From positions 45,913,374 through 45,977,373 of the forward strand of contig CM034311.1 in the NCBI GenBank assembly GCA_019925795.1: 64,000 nucleotides of DNA, in the 5' to 3' direction. This stretch comes from Dendrobium chrysotoxum (Eukaryota > Streptophyta > Magnoliopsida > Asparagales > Orchidaceae). Shown in pieces: positions 1-11,800 of this stretch (positions are counted from its first letter, which is position 1; each line of letters begins with the position of its first letter). The notes below the pieces were generated by a model, which did not search any database, had not been told where the DNA came from, and was given only the letters and a program-made list of their open reading frames with translations. The translations under genes and the position numbers were made by a program.

Positions 1-290
1 CCGATGTCCCCTCCCCGCAAGGGGAGGTTAGGGAGGGCACCTATCCTTTCGAGTATGCTCAGCCAGATAGGATTGATTGGCCGAGGGCTTTGGGACATTG
101 TTTGGTCTTGGAATTGATCTTTCGAGAATTGTTTGTGATATGGTGTTTTCTTTATTTCGGCTGCCTTCCGGCACCCCTCCCCACGAGAGGAGGTTGGGGA
201 GGGCACTTGCCATTTCTAGTCCGCCTAGCCGGATAGGATTCAAAGGCCGAGGGCTTCGGGACGTTTGGTCTTGGAATACGTCTTCAACCT
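1..290 (+). repeat. Two diverged tandem copies of a GC-rich repeat
   Basis: The block CCCCTCCCC...GGGGAGG(TT)GGGAGGGCAC, followed by GATAGGATT...GGCCGAGGGCTT and GGGAC...TTTGGTCTTGGAAT, occurs twice, about 165-170 bp apart. A similar block, CCCCTCCCCACGGGAGAGG, is present at about 58733, so this is a dispersed family. Confidence 0.7.
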
Positions 291-800
291 TTCAGTTTGA
301 CGATTGCAGCGTTCACTTTTTGTTTCAAGAAAACAGAACGGAAGGCTCGTGTGAGGCATGAAATCGGGCGTGTGGAAGAACGGGCAAGGGCCGTTTAGAT
401 CTGATTTCGTTCGTAAGTGAAGAGCAAGTGGATCAAAGACTTGGTAGTGTGGCTCGCGCGGGTGTCGTGATCAATGGAGGCCGAAGCTAGGGGGTGGAGG
501 TGTGGTCAGCGAAGGCAGGTGGCTCGGCTATGTAGCCGGAGGCGGAGCGAACATGATTGTGAGCTCGGATCCGCTTCGGGCTCGGAGAAGGAAGCGTGGT
601 CGCCGACCGCCTATGGATTTGCAGAGACAGTCGCGGCCGGCTGAGGCTCGCGATCAAAGGTGTGGATTGCAGCTTAGTTGTTGAGTTGAAGCCGGAGCAG
701 AACGACAGAATCCCTCGCACGAGTTCACTAGAAAAGCACGTAAGCGAACGTAACTCCATTTTTTCATTTTCTCATTGTTTTATAAGAACCAAGTAGCCAT
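291..800. repeat. GC-rich leader-like repeat segment
   Basis: This G+C-rich stretch has no credible ORF and ends near a splice-donor-like GTAAGC (about 740). It resembles in composition and layout the segments at 30100-30840 and 59150-59900, which also end near AAGCG/GTAAG followed by T-runs. It is probably part of the same unclassified repeat. Confidence 0.4.
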
Positions 801-948
801 TGTCTTAATTGCGACGTGCCGTTGACGTGGGAACATGGCAACGACGTGCTGTCATTTTCATTTTTTTTCTTTTTTCTTTTGCACAACACTATATTGCATT
901 ATCGACATATATTATTAGCTTGTACCTCAATTTCCTCATCATGCATTG

Positions 949-1099
949 GTGAAATTATTTTGTACGGACACCAGACCGTCTGGAGGCAAATCAGAACGTG
1001 CCATGTCACCCAATATACAGCGGTACACAGCAAATGGGTGATGTGGCACGTTCTGATTCGCCTCCGGATGGCGTCCGTATCCGTACAGAATAATTTTAT
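949..1099. mobile_element. Palindromic MITE, 151 bp, with 9-bp target duplication
   Basis: Arms of about 60 bp are inverted copies of each other. Left has ATTATTTTGTACGGA and ATCAGAACGTGCCA; right, reverse-complemented, has ATTATTCTGTACGGA and ATCAGAACGTGCCA. Flanks CATGCATTG (940-948) and CAAGCATTG (1100-1108) match at 8 of 9 bases. A 9-bp duplication suggests a Mutator-like origin (inference). Confidence 0.8.
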
Positions 1100-1109
1100 C
1101 AAGCATTGA

Positions 1110-2661
1110 CACTTGATTGTTGAGTATAAGAAAAGTTTGGGTGGTGATCCATATGAGTATTTCAAAGACAACGATCCATTTTTTGAGATGAGTTGTTTGG
1201 CTGTAATGAATCTTAGGATCAAAATGCATGATTGCTAGCTCTTTGTGCTCGTGAAGATTGGAAGAGAACTTCAATCCTTAATGCTCATGTTTCTTGCAAT
1301 AGCAAAATATGCAAGTTAGTTATCAATGATTGAAGTACTGTAGGCATATCTAAAGGCACTAACTCGACTACATAAGTCCTATAAGTTCCAACTGAGTTAA
1401 CATGACATCTTTTCCATAAAACTTTTTTTTTTTTTATTTTAATTTTATTCGCACAAGCATAGTTAGCTCACTAAACCAGTGTTAATGGTCATAACAAGCT
1501 CCATGACTCAATGCCATGGTTACAACAAAAAATTCCCTAACTTGAGCTATGTTGTCATGGTCAAGGCTCCCCGCTAATCAAGGACTGTTAACTAGCAAGC
1601 CCCAGGGATAAAACCGTAGGGTCATCAAAGGGTTAACTATTTCTACCCTTACACCTATTTCACAAGACCTAAACACATACCGCAAGTCTTCCTTAAATTC
1701 TTGAGTCAGAGTGATCTCCTTAATCAAGAGTACTCTCAAGATTAGCAGAGGTAATTAATTATAAAAAATTATGCCCATAAGAAGCATTGAACCTATATTA
1801 AATAAATTATGATCTAACATCAAGAGAAAATCTAATTAAACAAAATCCAATATACCACAAGAAAAAATCTTGAGTTCTCTTCTATGAGGAGAATCAAGAT
1901 TGCTTCTTATGAGTGATCATGGTCCTTTCCATAGGTCCATTTTACAATCTCTATTTACTTTTTCTATAATCTAGTCAAGGCACTCTCCTAAAAACGAGCC
2001 ATTTATCTCTCTATTGATCCTCCTAGATGTTTCATGAAAAATTAATAAATCACCATTATAATTGCATATTGTCCTTATCATTTTAAGCCTGTGTAACTAG
2101 TGCCTTTAATTTGGAATTTACATCCCTTCCCTGGATCACTTTGCTTCCTGGCAATTATGAGCTACCATTAATTCTCATCTAAGTGCAGAAAAAGTCCTAA
2201 ATACTATGGATCCATAACGCTCACCTCCTTTATTCTCTATATCATAACAAGAGTGAAAAGGCAGTTGACGGTCCCACCCTTGCACCACAAACCAATTCAC
2301 ACTTGCAAGGAGCAGCGCTTGTGTGTATTGGCCGTAAGGAGAGGGGTCTGGATGAACTGCCGATGTTTAGAAAGGATATTTAGCCTTTTATGAGAATAAT
2401 GATTGCTGTAACTAAAATTTAAAACTGCTTGATTTTTAAATATATTTGAACGGATGGAAATTTGGGAAAATCACATGCCATTGTTAAGTATGATTGACAA
2501 AACTGCAGGATTAAATTATAGTTTGACTAGTTTTATAATAAAAAATCACAAACCACTAATCAGAACCTAAAAGGTGCAATAGCGCTAATCGTAATTTTGA
2601 CAAGAACACTGAAAACAATTCCTGCTATCTTGACAATAGTTACAGACTATAATCACCATAC
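1110..2661. other. No gene seen (flank or intron 3' of exon 12)
   Basis: A/T-rich sequence follows the exon 12 donor on the minus strand. I found neither phosphorylase exons nor a recognisable TE here. It is probably intron 12 of the phosphorylase gene. Confidence 0.5.
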
Positions 2662-2820
2662 CTTCAAATAGTCCTTAATCTCAGGATCATTGTTGATCAC
2701 AGAACCAACATCATTCACAAGCTTTACTATTCTCTTTGCATTTGTATACGTTGCAAATGCTTTTCCTCCAATCATGATGGTACGTGGAGTCGCTTTCTTC
2801 CTTCCTTCATCGCCCATTTC
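2662..2820 (-). CDS. PHS2: Glucan phosphorylase exon 12 (last exon in window)
   Basis: The exon is 53 codons after TTTTCAG: EMGDEGRKKATPRTIMIGGK, then AFATYTNAKRIVKLVNDVG, ending DYLK|GTATGG. The next conserved block, VVFVPNYNV followed by the PLP-lysine region, cannot be found in 1-2661, so the gene runs off the left edge. Confidence 0.94.
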
Positions 2821-5800
2821 CTGAAAACCAGTTTCATGATCATATCCAGAGATTTATTTGTAGCATGCAAAATCAAATATGAATAATTCTTTTTTTTTTG
2901 GGAAAGCAACCATGAGTTAAATTCTGCCCGCTACATATGATTTGTTTGTATTATTCCATCAACCTTTGAGGCTCATGACATGCAGCTTCGTTTAAAACTC
3001 TGCTCACCGTTAAATTTGGAAGACTGAAGTCCGTGAATTTGAGGTATATGTGGGATTCTGTTACAGTTTGCTTTCAAAGGATCTTAGTTCTATTTAGAGA
3101 ACAAAATAAAGAGGTTTCGAGTTGAATATTAATGCCATGAGGCCAATAGAGTAGTATGTAATAAAGAGATCTCTACACACCTTCAATCTTTTATATCTAT
3201 ACACTGCCCCCAGAATGTTTAATAGCTGTCTCTTATATTCATGTATGCGCTTAATTTGGATATCAAAAAGGCTGTTTGGATCAATCATCACTCCTGTAAT
3301 GTTAAGTATATATTGTGCTAGGCGACTTTTGCTTGCCATCTTTGCTGAGGCCCATTCAGCATGCAACTCCTCATTGTCAGCAAACTGAGCCAAAAAGTTG
3401 TCATAAGAATGTGCATGAAGCCAATGGGTACTTGACTACACACTACTCAAACAAACAAAAGAGACCAAGCATTGCCAAAGTTAGCAAGGTTGAATAACAA
3501 CGTACTTGACAAAGCCCAGAAAGGAGATCAAGATTAGTGATCCAAGCATCACCCTTCAGCCACTTCGTAATTATGTTGCTCAACTCCTGGTTACAGAAAC
3601 GGAGCCATCGACGAGGCGTAATACCATTTGTCTTGTTCTGAAACTTACCAGGCCATAGTGAAACATAGTGCGCAAATAATTCAGACTTTAAGATATCACT
3701 ATGTAACTGTGCTACCCCATTTACCTAAAAGGTTCATCGAAAAACCAAATTCAGCATTTAGGTAAGGCTGAAATCAGAATATCAAATGTAACTGATCATG
3801 CTTAGAACTTGTAATCACAGCTAACAATATTTACTGCAGTTTAGAGAAAAGAAGAATCGGAGGTAGTCTACTTCCAGTATGTAATTACGGAGTCATAATA
3901 GATGGAATATGCAACAGGTTTCAAAATAGAAAGTTCACGTAGAAGGTTCAACACATTTGAGAAAGTATAATAAAACAAGTAAGAAAATTTTAAATACATT
4001 TTATGATTAGCCAGTCAAAAAGCAGGTCATTCGCATTCAAATTTCTGATCAGAAAGTTTAAGCAACACTCAATTATCCTTCTAATGAAAAAACAAGGATC
4101 CAATATTTGATGCAATACTGCACCATTGTAAACTGTGAAGTTCTGCTAAAATGCTTTTTTTTTTTACTGAATACAATCTGAGTTTTAGATCTGGAAAATA
4201 ATTGCTTGATTATATTAGGAAAACATGAGAAGTTGCAGATTCTTAAGGGACGTGGAACTGCCTTACTGTGTGTGAAGAGACGACACACAAATTAGCCATG
4301 CGTACTACGGGTTTCTCTGGATTGGAACTATCAAGAATTTGCATCATCGGTAGCTTGCTCTCCATGTCCCTATGGTTGGAATTTACCATCGCTTTGAACT
4401 GAAAAAAAATGGAGAAATGGGAAAGATTAAAAAATAGTCAGTCCAAACAAACAGCATAAATAAAAAGGAAGAGGGTCATACCCTCTTATCGATTTCTTCA
4501 ATAATTTCCATATGTCGGGGAAGAAGTTTCCACATTATAGCCTGTGACCATTTCTCTAATGCTTCCGGAAGAACTGTGTGATTGGTGTAAGCAATTGTCC
4601 TGGAGTAGTTCATACATTTAATTAGCCAAATAGCCTTTACAGTGCAAGCAGAAAACACATCAAATAATGAGGGAAAGGCAGCCTATTTTAAAAATGCATG
4701 CAATCTCAATGATGAGAAAGCAAAAATACCGATGCACCTTGATGTCACATCCCAGGCTTCATCCCAACCAAGCCCTTCATCATCCAGCAATAGCCGCATT
4801 AGTTCTGGTATGGCAAGTGTGGGATGAGTATCATTCAGTTGAACAGCAACTTTGTTAGGAAATTCAGACCATTGATACGGCCCTTTTCCATCTTTCCTCT
4901 CCTTGAATCTAGCAATAATATCCTGCAATATCAAGTTTTTTTTTAAGGCCAATCACATCTTAGATAACGTCATCATCACTTGCCCCAACTATTTAGCGTT
5001 GGATAACAATCATATCTTAGATATCCTAAGTTCCAAACATATGAAGTCCACCAAATAAGTAATCATGACCGTTTATTCTAGGCAAGGGTTCATCTAGTGA
5101 ACAGAAGACTTGGCATCTTCCATATATTCCAATATAGTATAAGCATGCACTTCACAATCCCTGCTGGCTTACAAGAAGACTACTGCAGCCAGCTTGGTCT
5201 AACAGCCAAAACAGTAGTATTGCAAGTTTTGAGTTTCATTAACGTACGGCCCAGACCTGACTTCACACTGAGAATCTACAGCAGCCCACATTTACATATC
5301 ATCAAATTTAAGACCCATCAAAGAGGTCTTGAAGTGCATTTGAGTGATTCAAAATAGTTGAAATAGAAGTAATGATGATGCTGACAAGAAAATGCCTTAA
5401 AATTTACAGGACCAAACTCAAAATGAAACGGGGAAAGAGGAAAGTAATAGAACAATATGGACACTATGATAGAGTATTGATGAGGACATCAACAGGAGAT
5501 TTCGACGCATCTATCATAGGAGGAATCGTAGATCGACGGTTACGATTCAGAGTCTTTATTGATGATGCATTTATGTATTTTATTTTATTTATATTCTGGT
5601 TTATCATTGTACCCCTGAGTGGGATTAGTTTATGTTGTAACCTCGAGGGCATTTGAGTCTTTGTGTTTTTCTTTTATTTGAGGCCTATATATGATAGCCC
5701 TCCCTATTGTATGAGATGATGATTGAGGAATGAAATTTCAGCCTTTTGTTTTCTTTTCTTTGTGAGCACTTGTGAGAAGAGAGAACTCTAGGAGAGGGTC

Positions 5801-8800
5801 AAAGTAATACCCGACATCCGTCGAAAGAGTCCGGGCTCTCGGTTTCCCCTTCCCCTTTCTCTTCCCTACCCCTTTTCTCCTCACCCAGCCGCCGGCCACC
5901 TTTCCCTCAACCCCATCCCGCCGGCCACCCACACCCCTCCCCCATCTCCACCTGAACCGCCGGCCAAATCCCCCATTTCCACCCCAAACCGCCGGCCAAA
6001 TCCCTATCCCCACCCTACACCCGCCGGCCAAACCCACCTTCTCCACATCAAACCGCCGGCCTCCCCCATCACACCCGAGTCCTTGATCCCCATCCAAAGC
6101 CGCCAACCTACCCATCCCCAACCACTTGATTCCCCTTCAATTACCCCTTTATTACTTTCCTAATCTAGCCTTTATCTAATTTGAAAAGTTTCTTAATTCA
6201 AATTCAAATGAATTTGAAATTTAAAATCTTTCCTAATTAGCCTACACTTATTTTGGAAGCTCCCCTAATTGATTCCAATCAGAAATTAATTAGGAATTAA
6301 GTCCAAATTCTGCATTCATTGTATTTAGACACATTCATTGAATGTGGACACTTCCCAAATCCCTCCCTTCTCTCTCTCTCTCCTGGTTGACCCCCTCCCT
6401 CTCTCCCTTCTTAATTAAGTCAGAATGATGGAAATCTCGAAGTATAGCTGCATTGAAAGCAAATAAATTATGGAATTATATGAGTTATATCATTATATTT
6501 TAATTTTCTTTTAGTTATTTTATATAAAATATGTCTATGATATCAACTCTTATACAAATGGGATGTACTCCGCAATATTTTGAGAAGTTTGTTAAATCAA
6601 GCCCTTTGATGCATCATTTCACCTTATCCCATGGAATTCCAATATGCACACATAAAGTTCAAAAGTTTCTGATAGATCGGCTAAGTTGGAGAGCCCCACA
6701 AGGGGGGCAGAGGGTAAGAAGATCAAAGAGGAGTAAATACGTACCATAGAAGATCAAGATTGGGAGGGAATTAAGAATATTTAAAGAGGGCTGATTTGAT
6801 TGGGAGGAAATTAGGAAGGTTTGTTTACGGAAAGAGAGCTGATTTGATTGGGAAGGAATTAGGAAGATTCTAAATATGGTTATTCTATGTTATGAAGGAT
6901 TTAATTAGGAAGGTTTCCTAAATCATATTTATGTTATTTAGGAAGATCCTAATTATTTAGGATGGTTTCCTAAAATATGTTGATTAGGAATGTTCTATTT
7001 GTGTTATGATGTTCTAGGTCTATTTAAGGGGGAGTTTGTCTAGGGTTTAGGAGTATGCTATGACTGAGTTTTGGTTTTGCTGTAGTTCTTTTTTTGAGGG
7101 CTTCCTAGCGACGTCTAGGTTGACTGGGAGAGCCGATCTACCTCTCGAATTGTATATCACTTGTATTTTGTTTTCTCTTATTAAATTATTAATATAAAAT
7201 CAGCCACCATTTTAGTTTTACTGCAGTTTTTCTATTTGTTATTTTCTGTTTTTATTTCCAAGGCGTATCAAATTGGTAGAGCAATTTCTTGGGACTGATG
7301 GCCGGAAGAAGAGTTGAGGTGTTGGAAGAAAGGTTGGAGAGCAAAGTAGGCAGCTGAGAAAGGATATGAGATCGTTGAATGAGCGCCTTTCAGCGATGGA
7401 AGGAAGGTTTGAGAATTTGAAAGATATGATGAAAAAAATCAAGATGTAGTCAAAAGCTTCGCCGACGATTCCTAAGGCTGAACCAAAGGGAAAGAAAATT
7501 ATGGAGGAGATGATGAGAAAGCTCATGGAGATGCAATCTAAAACCCCATCGACAGTTCCAATTGCTAACCCTAATCAAGATTTGATCTGAATTCCCTTGT
7601 TCGAATCTAAAGGAAAAGAGATCAGACGAGAAGATTTTGACGAGAAGAGCTCCTTTCATCAAGAGCCATCTCCTAGGGCTCTGATAAGGAGCATAATAAG
7701 GTTTTTGGATGGGGGGATAACAAGAAGGGAATTTTATGGTGGAGGTGGTGGGGCCGACCACTATGGGAGACATTTCAGACAAAGGGATTGGGCGACCGGA
7801 GATGGAGGGGGTCAAGCTGAGTCATGGGGATCCTGTCCTGCAAGGAGGGTGGAAGAAAGGTGGGATTCCCAACCTCGATGCACGGGGGAAACATGGAGGG
7901 ATCACGACAACCGCTGCACTGGAGGAGGAAGAATCTATTGGGGAAGTGGCGATCCTAGGGTGAGAAAGTTAGAGTTGCGAATAATTGAGGACAAGAAAAA
8001 ATTAGCAACAGAGACTAAACTCCATATAGCGCAGAAAGTGCTAAACAAGTTTAAGGAGCAGTTGCATAATGCAGAAACAAGAAAGGTTCAAGCACTTGTT
8101 GAATTAGAAAAAGCTAAGGAAGCAGTTGAGGAGCTGACAAAAAAACTGATATACAATCAATGAGTCTAAGGAGGAAGCATTAAAAGCAACAGAAGATGCA
8201 AAAAGTCAAACAAAGCTACTTGAACAGGAAAGCCCTGCCAACCATTCTGAAAAGGATATTTCCTGGAAGCACGAACTAAATAGTGCTAGAGAGAAATATG
8301 CTACTGCCCTCTCCAAACTGAAAGCAGCAAAGCTCGAGCTTAGGAGGATCCAGAAGGAATTTGAGACATCCATGGATGCTAAAGTCACTGCCATCCACCA
8401 AGAATTTAAAGCAAAGTAGCTTTCTGATGCTAATAAAAAGAAGGCCGCTCAACTTGCTAAGGATATTGCAGCCGTGCAGGAGTTGCTAGTGCACGTGAAA
8501 GTTGCTACAGAACAGGCCCAATAGGATGAGTCCAAAATCAGAGAAGGAGACCAGCAGACAGTCTTACAAGCTGACCATAGAAGATAATGAAGCCAAATTG
8601 GCCTCTTTAAAGAAAGATTTTAATACTGAACTTCATGAAGACCTAAAGAAGAAACTAGAGGAGACTGAAGCTCAAATTAATGCAATTCAGAAGCAAATGA
8701 AAGAGGCAAGAGCATCAGATATAATCTATTTCCACGGAGACTATTGAGCTAGATGGTGCAAAAGAGTTTCTAGAGAAAGTCATGGAGGAGGAAACCTCTC

Positions 8801-11800
8801 TCAGGAATGAGCTTGAGTCATTGAAGCTGCAGCTACAAATTTTGAATAAGGCGAATTCTGAACTTCAAGTTAAGGATGCATAAACTGAAACCCTTGTTGC
8901 GAATCTTCATTTGAAGCTTCAAAAATGCAAGTCTGAACTTGAGTCGGCCATGCTTGCTAAGTCAAAGGCAAGCTTAACTTCTGATGATCTAACATCATCC
9001 CTCCAACAGTTGTCTGAAGAGTCCTTATCTGCGTAGAAAGAAGCAGAAGAGATGAAGAGGAAGGCTGATGAACTGAGAAGTAAAGAAGCAGCAAAAAAAA
9101 TGCAAGAAGAAATTCAAACAATTAAGGCCCAAAAGGTGCAATTGCAACATAGAGTAAAACAAGAGGCTGAACAATTTCGGCAGTGGAAGGCGTCTCGAGA
9201 ACAGGAACTCCTGCAGTTAAGAAAGGAAGGCAGGAGAAACAAGTATGAACGACATAAACTTCAAGCTATGAATAAGAGATAGAAAATAGTTCTTCAGAGA
9301 AAGACAAAAGAGGCTACCATGGCCACCAAAAAGTTGAAAGAGCTTGAGATCATGGTGTATATCCATGAAGTTCACATTGAGTATGAGAAGCAAAGCCAAG
9401 TACGAGCTTCCCTTGCAGAAGAGATTACTAAGTTCAAACAAGAAGCAATTTCTGGGTAGCTTAGTCCTCCAAAAGGTAAGAATGGACACTCTCGAGTATC
9501 AAATATGTCACCAAATGCAAGATTATCAAAGCCAGGCATCACTTGATGACCTGGTGAGCATGTCACCAAATGATCTAATGGTAATGGTTTCTCAGCTATA
9601 AGAGGTCGAGGAAAGAGAGCAAGCATTCACTAGTAGTGGCCGGTGGAATCAGTTGCGATCAACGGGAGATGATAAGAATTGGCTTCAATACATGTTTAAT
9701 GTTGCTGCAGATGCAAGATGCCATATGAGGAACAAGGAAATAGAGATGAAGCAGCTGAAGAAGGACAATTTCAATTGGGGAAAAGCAGCAACACAGACCT
9801 TCGAGCAACTGAAGAAAGCTATGACCAGCGTCCCATCGTTCCACCTTGAGGACAAGGTTGTTGGGAGGGGAGTACTGATAGACCGGCTAAGTTGGTGGGT
9901 CCCACTAGGGGGGGGGGGGGGGCAAGAAGATCAAAGAGGAGTGATTACTTACCATAGACCAAGATTGGAAAGGAATTAAGAATATTTAAAGAGGGTTGAT
10001 TTGATTGGGAGAAAATTAGGAAGGTTTGTTTAGGGAAAGAGGGCTAATTTGATTGGGAGGGAATTAGGAAGATTCTACATATGTTATTATATGTTAGGAA
10101 GGTTTCTAAATCATGTTTATGTTATTTAAGAAGATCCTAATTATTTATGATGGTTTCCTAAAATATGTTTATGTTGATTAGGAATGTTATATTTGTGTTA
10201 TAGTGTTCTAGGTCTATTTAAGGGCGAGTTTATCTAGGGTTTAGGAGCATGCCATGACTAGTTTTGGTTTTGCTATAGCTCTTTTTATTGAGAGCTTCCT
10301 AGAGTCGTCTAGATTGATTGGGAGAATCAATCTACCTCTCGAACTGTAGATCGTCAGTATCTTATTTTCTCTTATTGAAGTATTAATACAAAATCAGTCA
10401 CTGTTTTGGTTTTACTACAATTTTTCTATTTGTTGTTTGCTGTTTTTGCTTCCAAGGCGTATCAGTTTCATCATTTTCACTATGTTTTTGAAGCATTTCC
10501 ACTATTTTTGTAATTGTCCAACATTGTGTATTCTTCTTATGTTCCATTGGCTACTATTCTAGCAATGAAGCATGAGAATGACACAATGACATAGGCATGA
10601 CATGATGGCCACATGCATAATAATAAAAAGTTTGACACTACATGTCATGAACACAAAGTTATATTTTATATATTATTCATTTAAAATATATAATTTATAG
10701 TATTTTCTATAGAAGGTTTCACTCGAAGCATACTATCATATGCATATGCATATACTTCACAAAAGAAGCTTAACAATAACAAATTACAAATAAACATTAT
10801 TAATGATAAAAGAAATGATTTATCATATATTATAATTGTCATTTGTTAACAATACTCTAGTATTAACATTCATTAATTATTATTAGTAGTCAAATATTTT
10901 ACATGTATATGGATATCTCACAAGCTCTAGATGAGAAAAGTGGAGGGTTGCATAAGGTAGTCGACAGCTAACGTAAAACTTGTTGAATAATAATGACATG
11001 AATTCTTTAATATATAGTGTGAATACTAGGGCCCCTAAAAAAGACGAGTTGTATTGTCTGAATACAACGAGAAGTGTGCAAGGGTCGCTGCATTGGTGTT
11101 AGGGTACATTGTTAAATAAGCAAGAGTTCCACATCATGGGCGGGTGTGGGTAAAGAAGCTAGTCCATGAAATAATAATTAGGATATGAACTTGGAATGTA
11201 GGTTCTCTTACAGTCAAATTAATAGAAATAATAGATATTATAAATCATGGGAAAATAAATATTTTATGCATTCAAGAAATCAAATGTGTTGGACAGAAGG
11301 CTAACGAAATAAATAGTTTAAGATTTAAACTATGGTATTCAAGTAGGAGTCGTACTAGAAATGGAATAGATGTGATTATAAATAAGAGTTTGAAGGATAA
11401 TGTTATAGAAATTAAAAAAATTAAAGATAGAATTATAACTTAAAAGATTATTGTTGATGCTAACATTATTAATATTATAAATGTTTATGCTCCTCAAATA
11501 GGTTTAGATGTGTTCAAAATTAAAATTTAAGAATGATTTAGAAGAATTAGTACAAATAATACCTCTTGAAGGAGTTTTTATCATAAAAGATTTAAATGGA
11601 CGTGTTGGTATGGTGGTATAAAATTTTAAAAACATTCATGTGGCTATGAGTATAGAGTGAGTAATAAACGTGGTAGGACGATATTAAATTTTGCTCTAAC
11701 TTAAAATTTTGTAATTGTTAATATCTTATTTAAGAAAAGAGAGGCGCATATCATCACTTATAAAAATAGATATAGTAAAATTCTAATTGATTATTTTCTT

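Larger units (their letters stand above)
6670..10464 (+). mobile_element. Complete non-autonomous LTR retrotransposon with captured host gene fragments
   Basis: The 5' LTR is 6670-7270 and the 3' LTR is 9876-10464. Both start TGATAGA(T/C)CGGCTAAGTTGG and end CCAAGGCGTATCA. The target duplication GTTTC is perfect (6665-6669, 10465-10469). A damaged tRNA-Met primer site (TTGGTAGAGC) follows the 5' LTR, and a purine tract (TTGGGAGGGGAG) precedes the 3' LTR. Internal order: gag leader (about 7290-7995), WEB-family fragment, KIN-4 kinesin fragment, a short RNase H remnant, and the Pol end HLEDKV. No complete gag-pol is present, so mobilisation must have been in trans. Confidence 0.93.

Noticed and set aside
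899..1274. Overlapping ORFs of about 110 codons on the minus strand
   Set aside because: They span the palindromic MITE. The openness comes from the inverted repeat.
5738..6121. 127-codon glycine/arginine-rich ORF, minus strand
   Set aside because: It is a shadow of the C-rich leader (GCCGCCGGCC words) of an LTR. The composition alone produces the open frame.
7239..7815. ORFs of 95 and 121 codons on the minus strand
   Set aside because: They are antisense to the gag leader of the LTR element and show no family resemblance.
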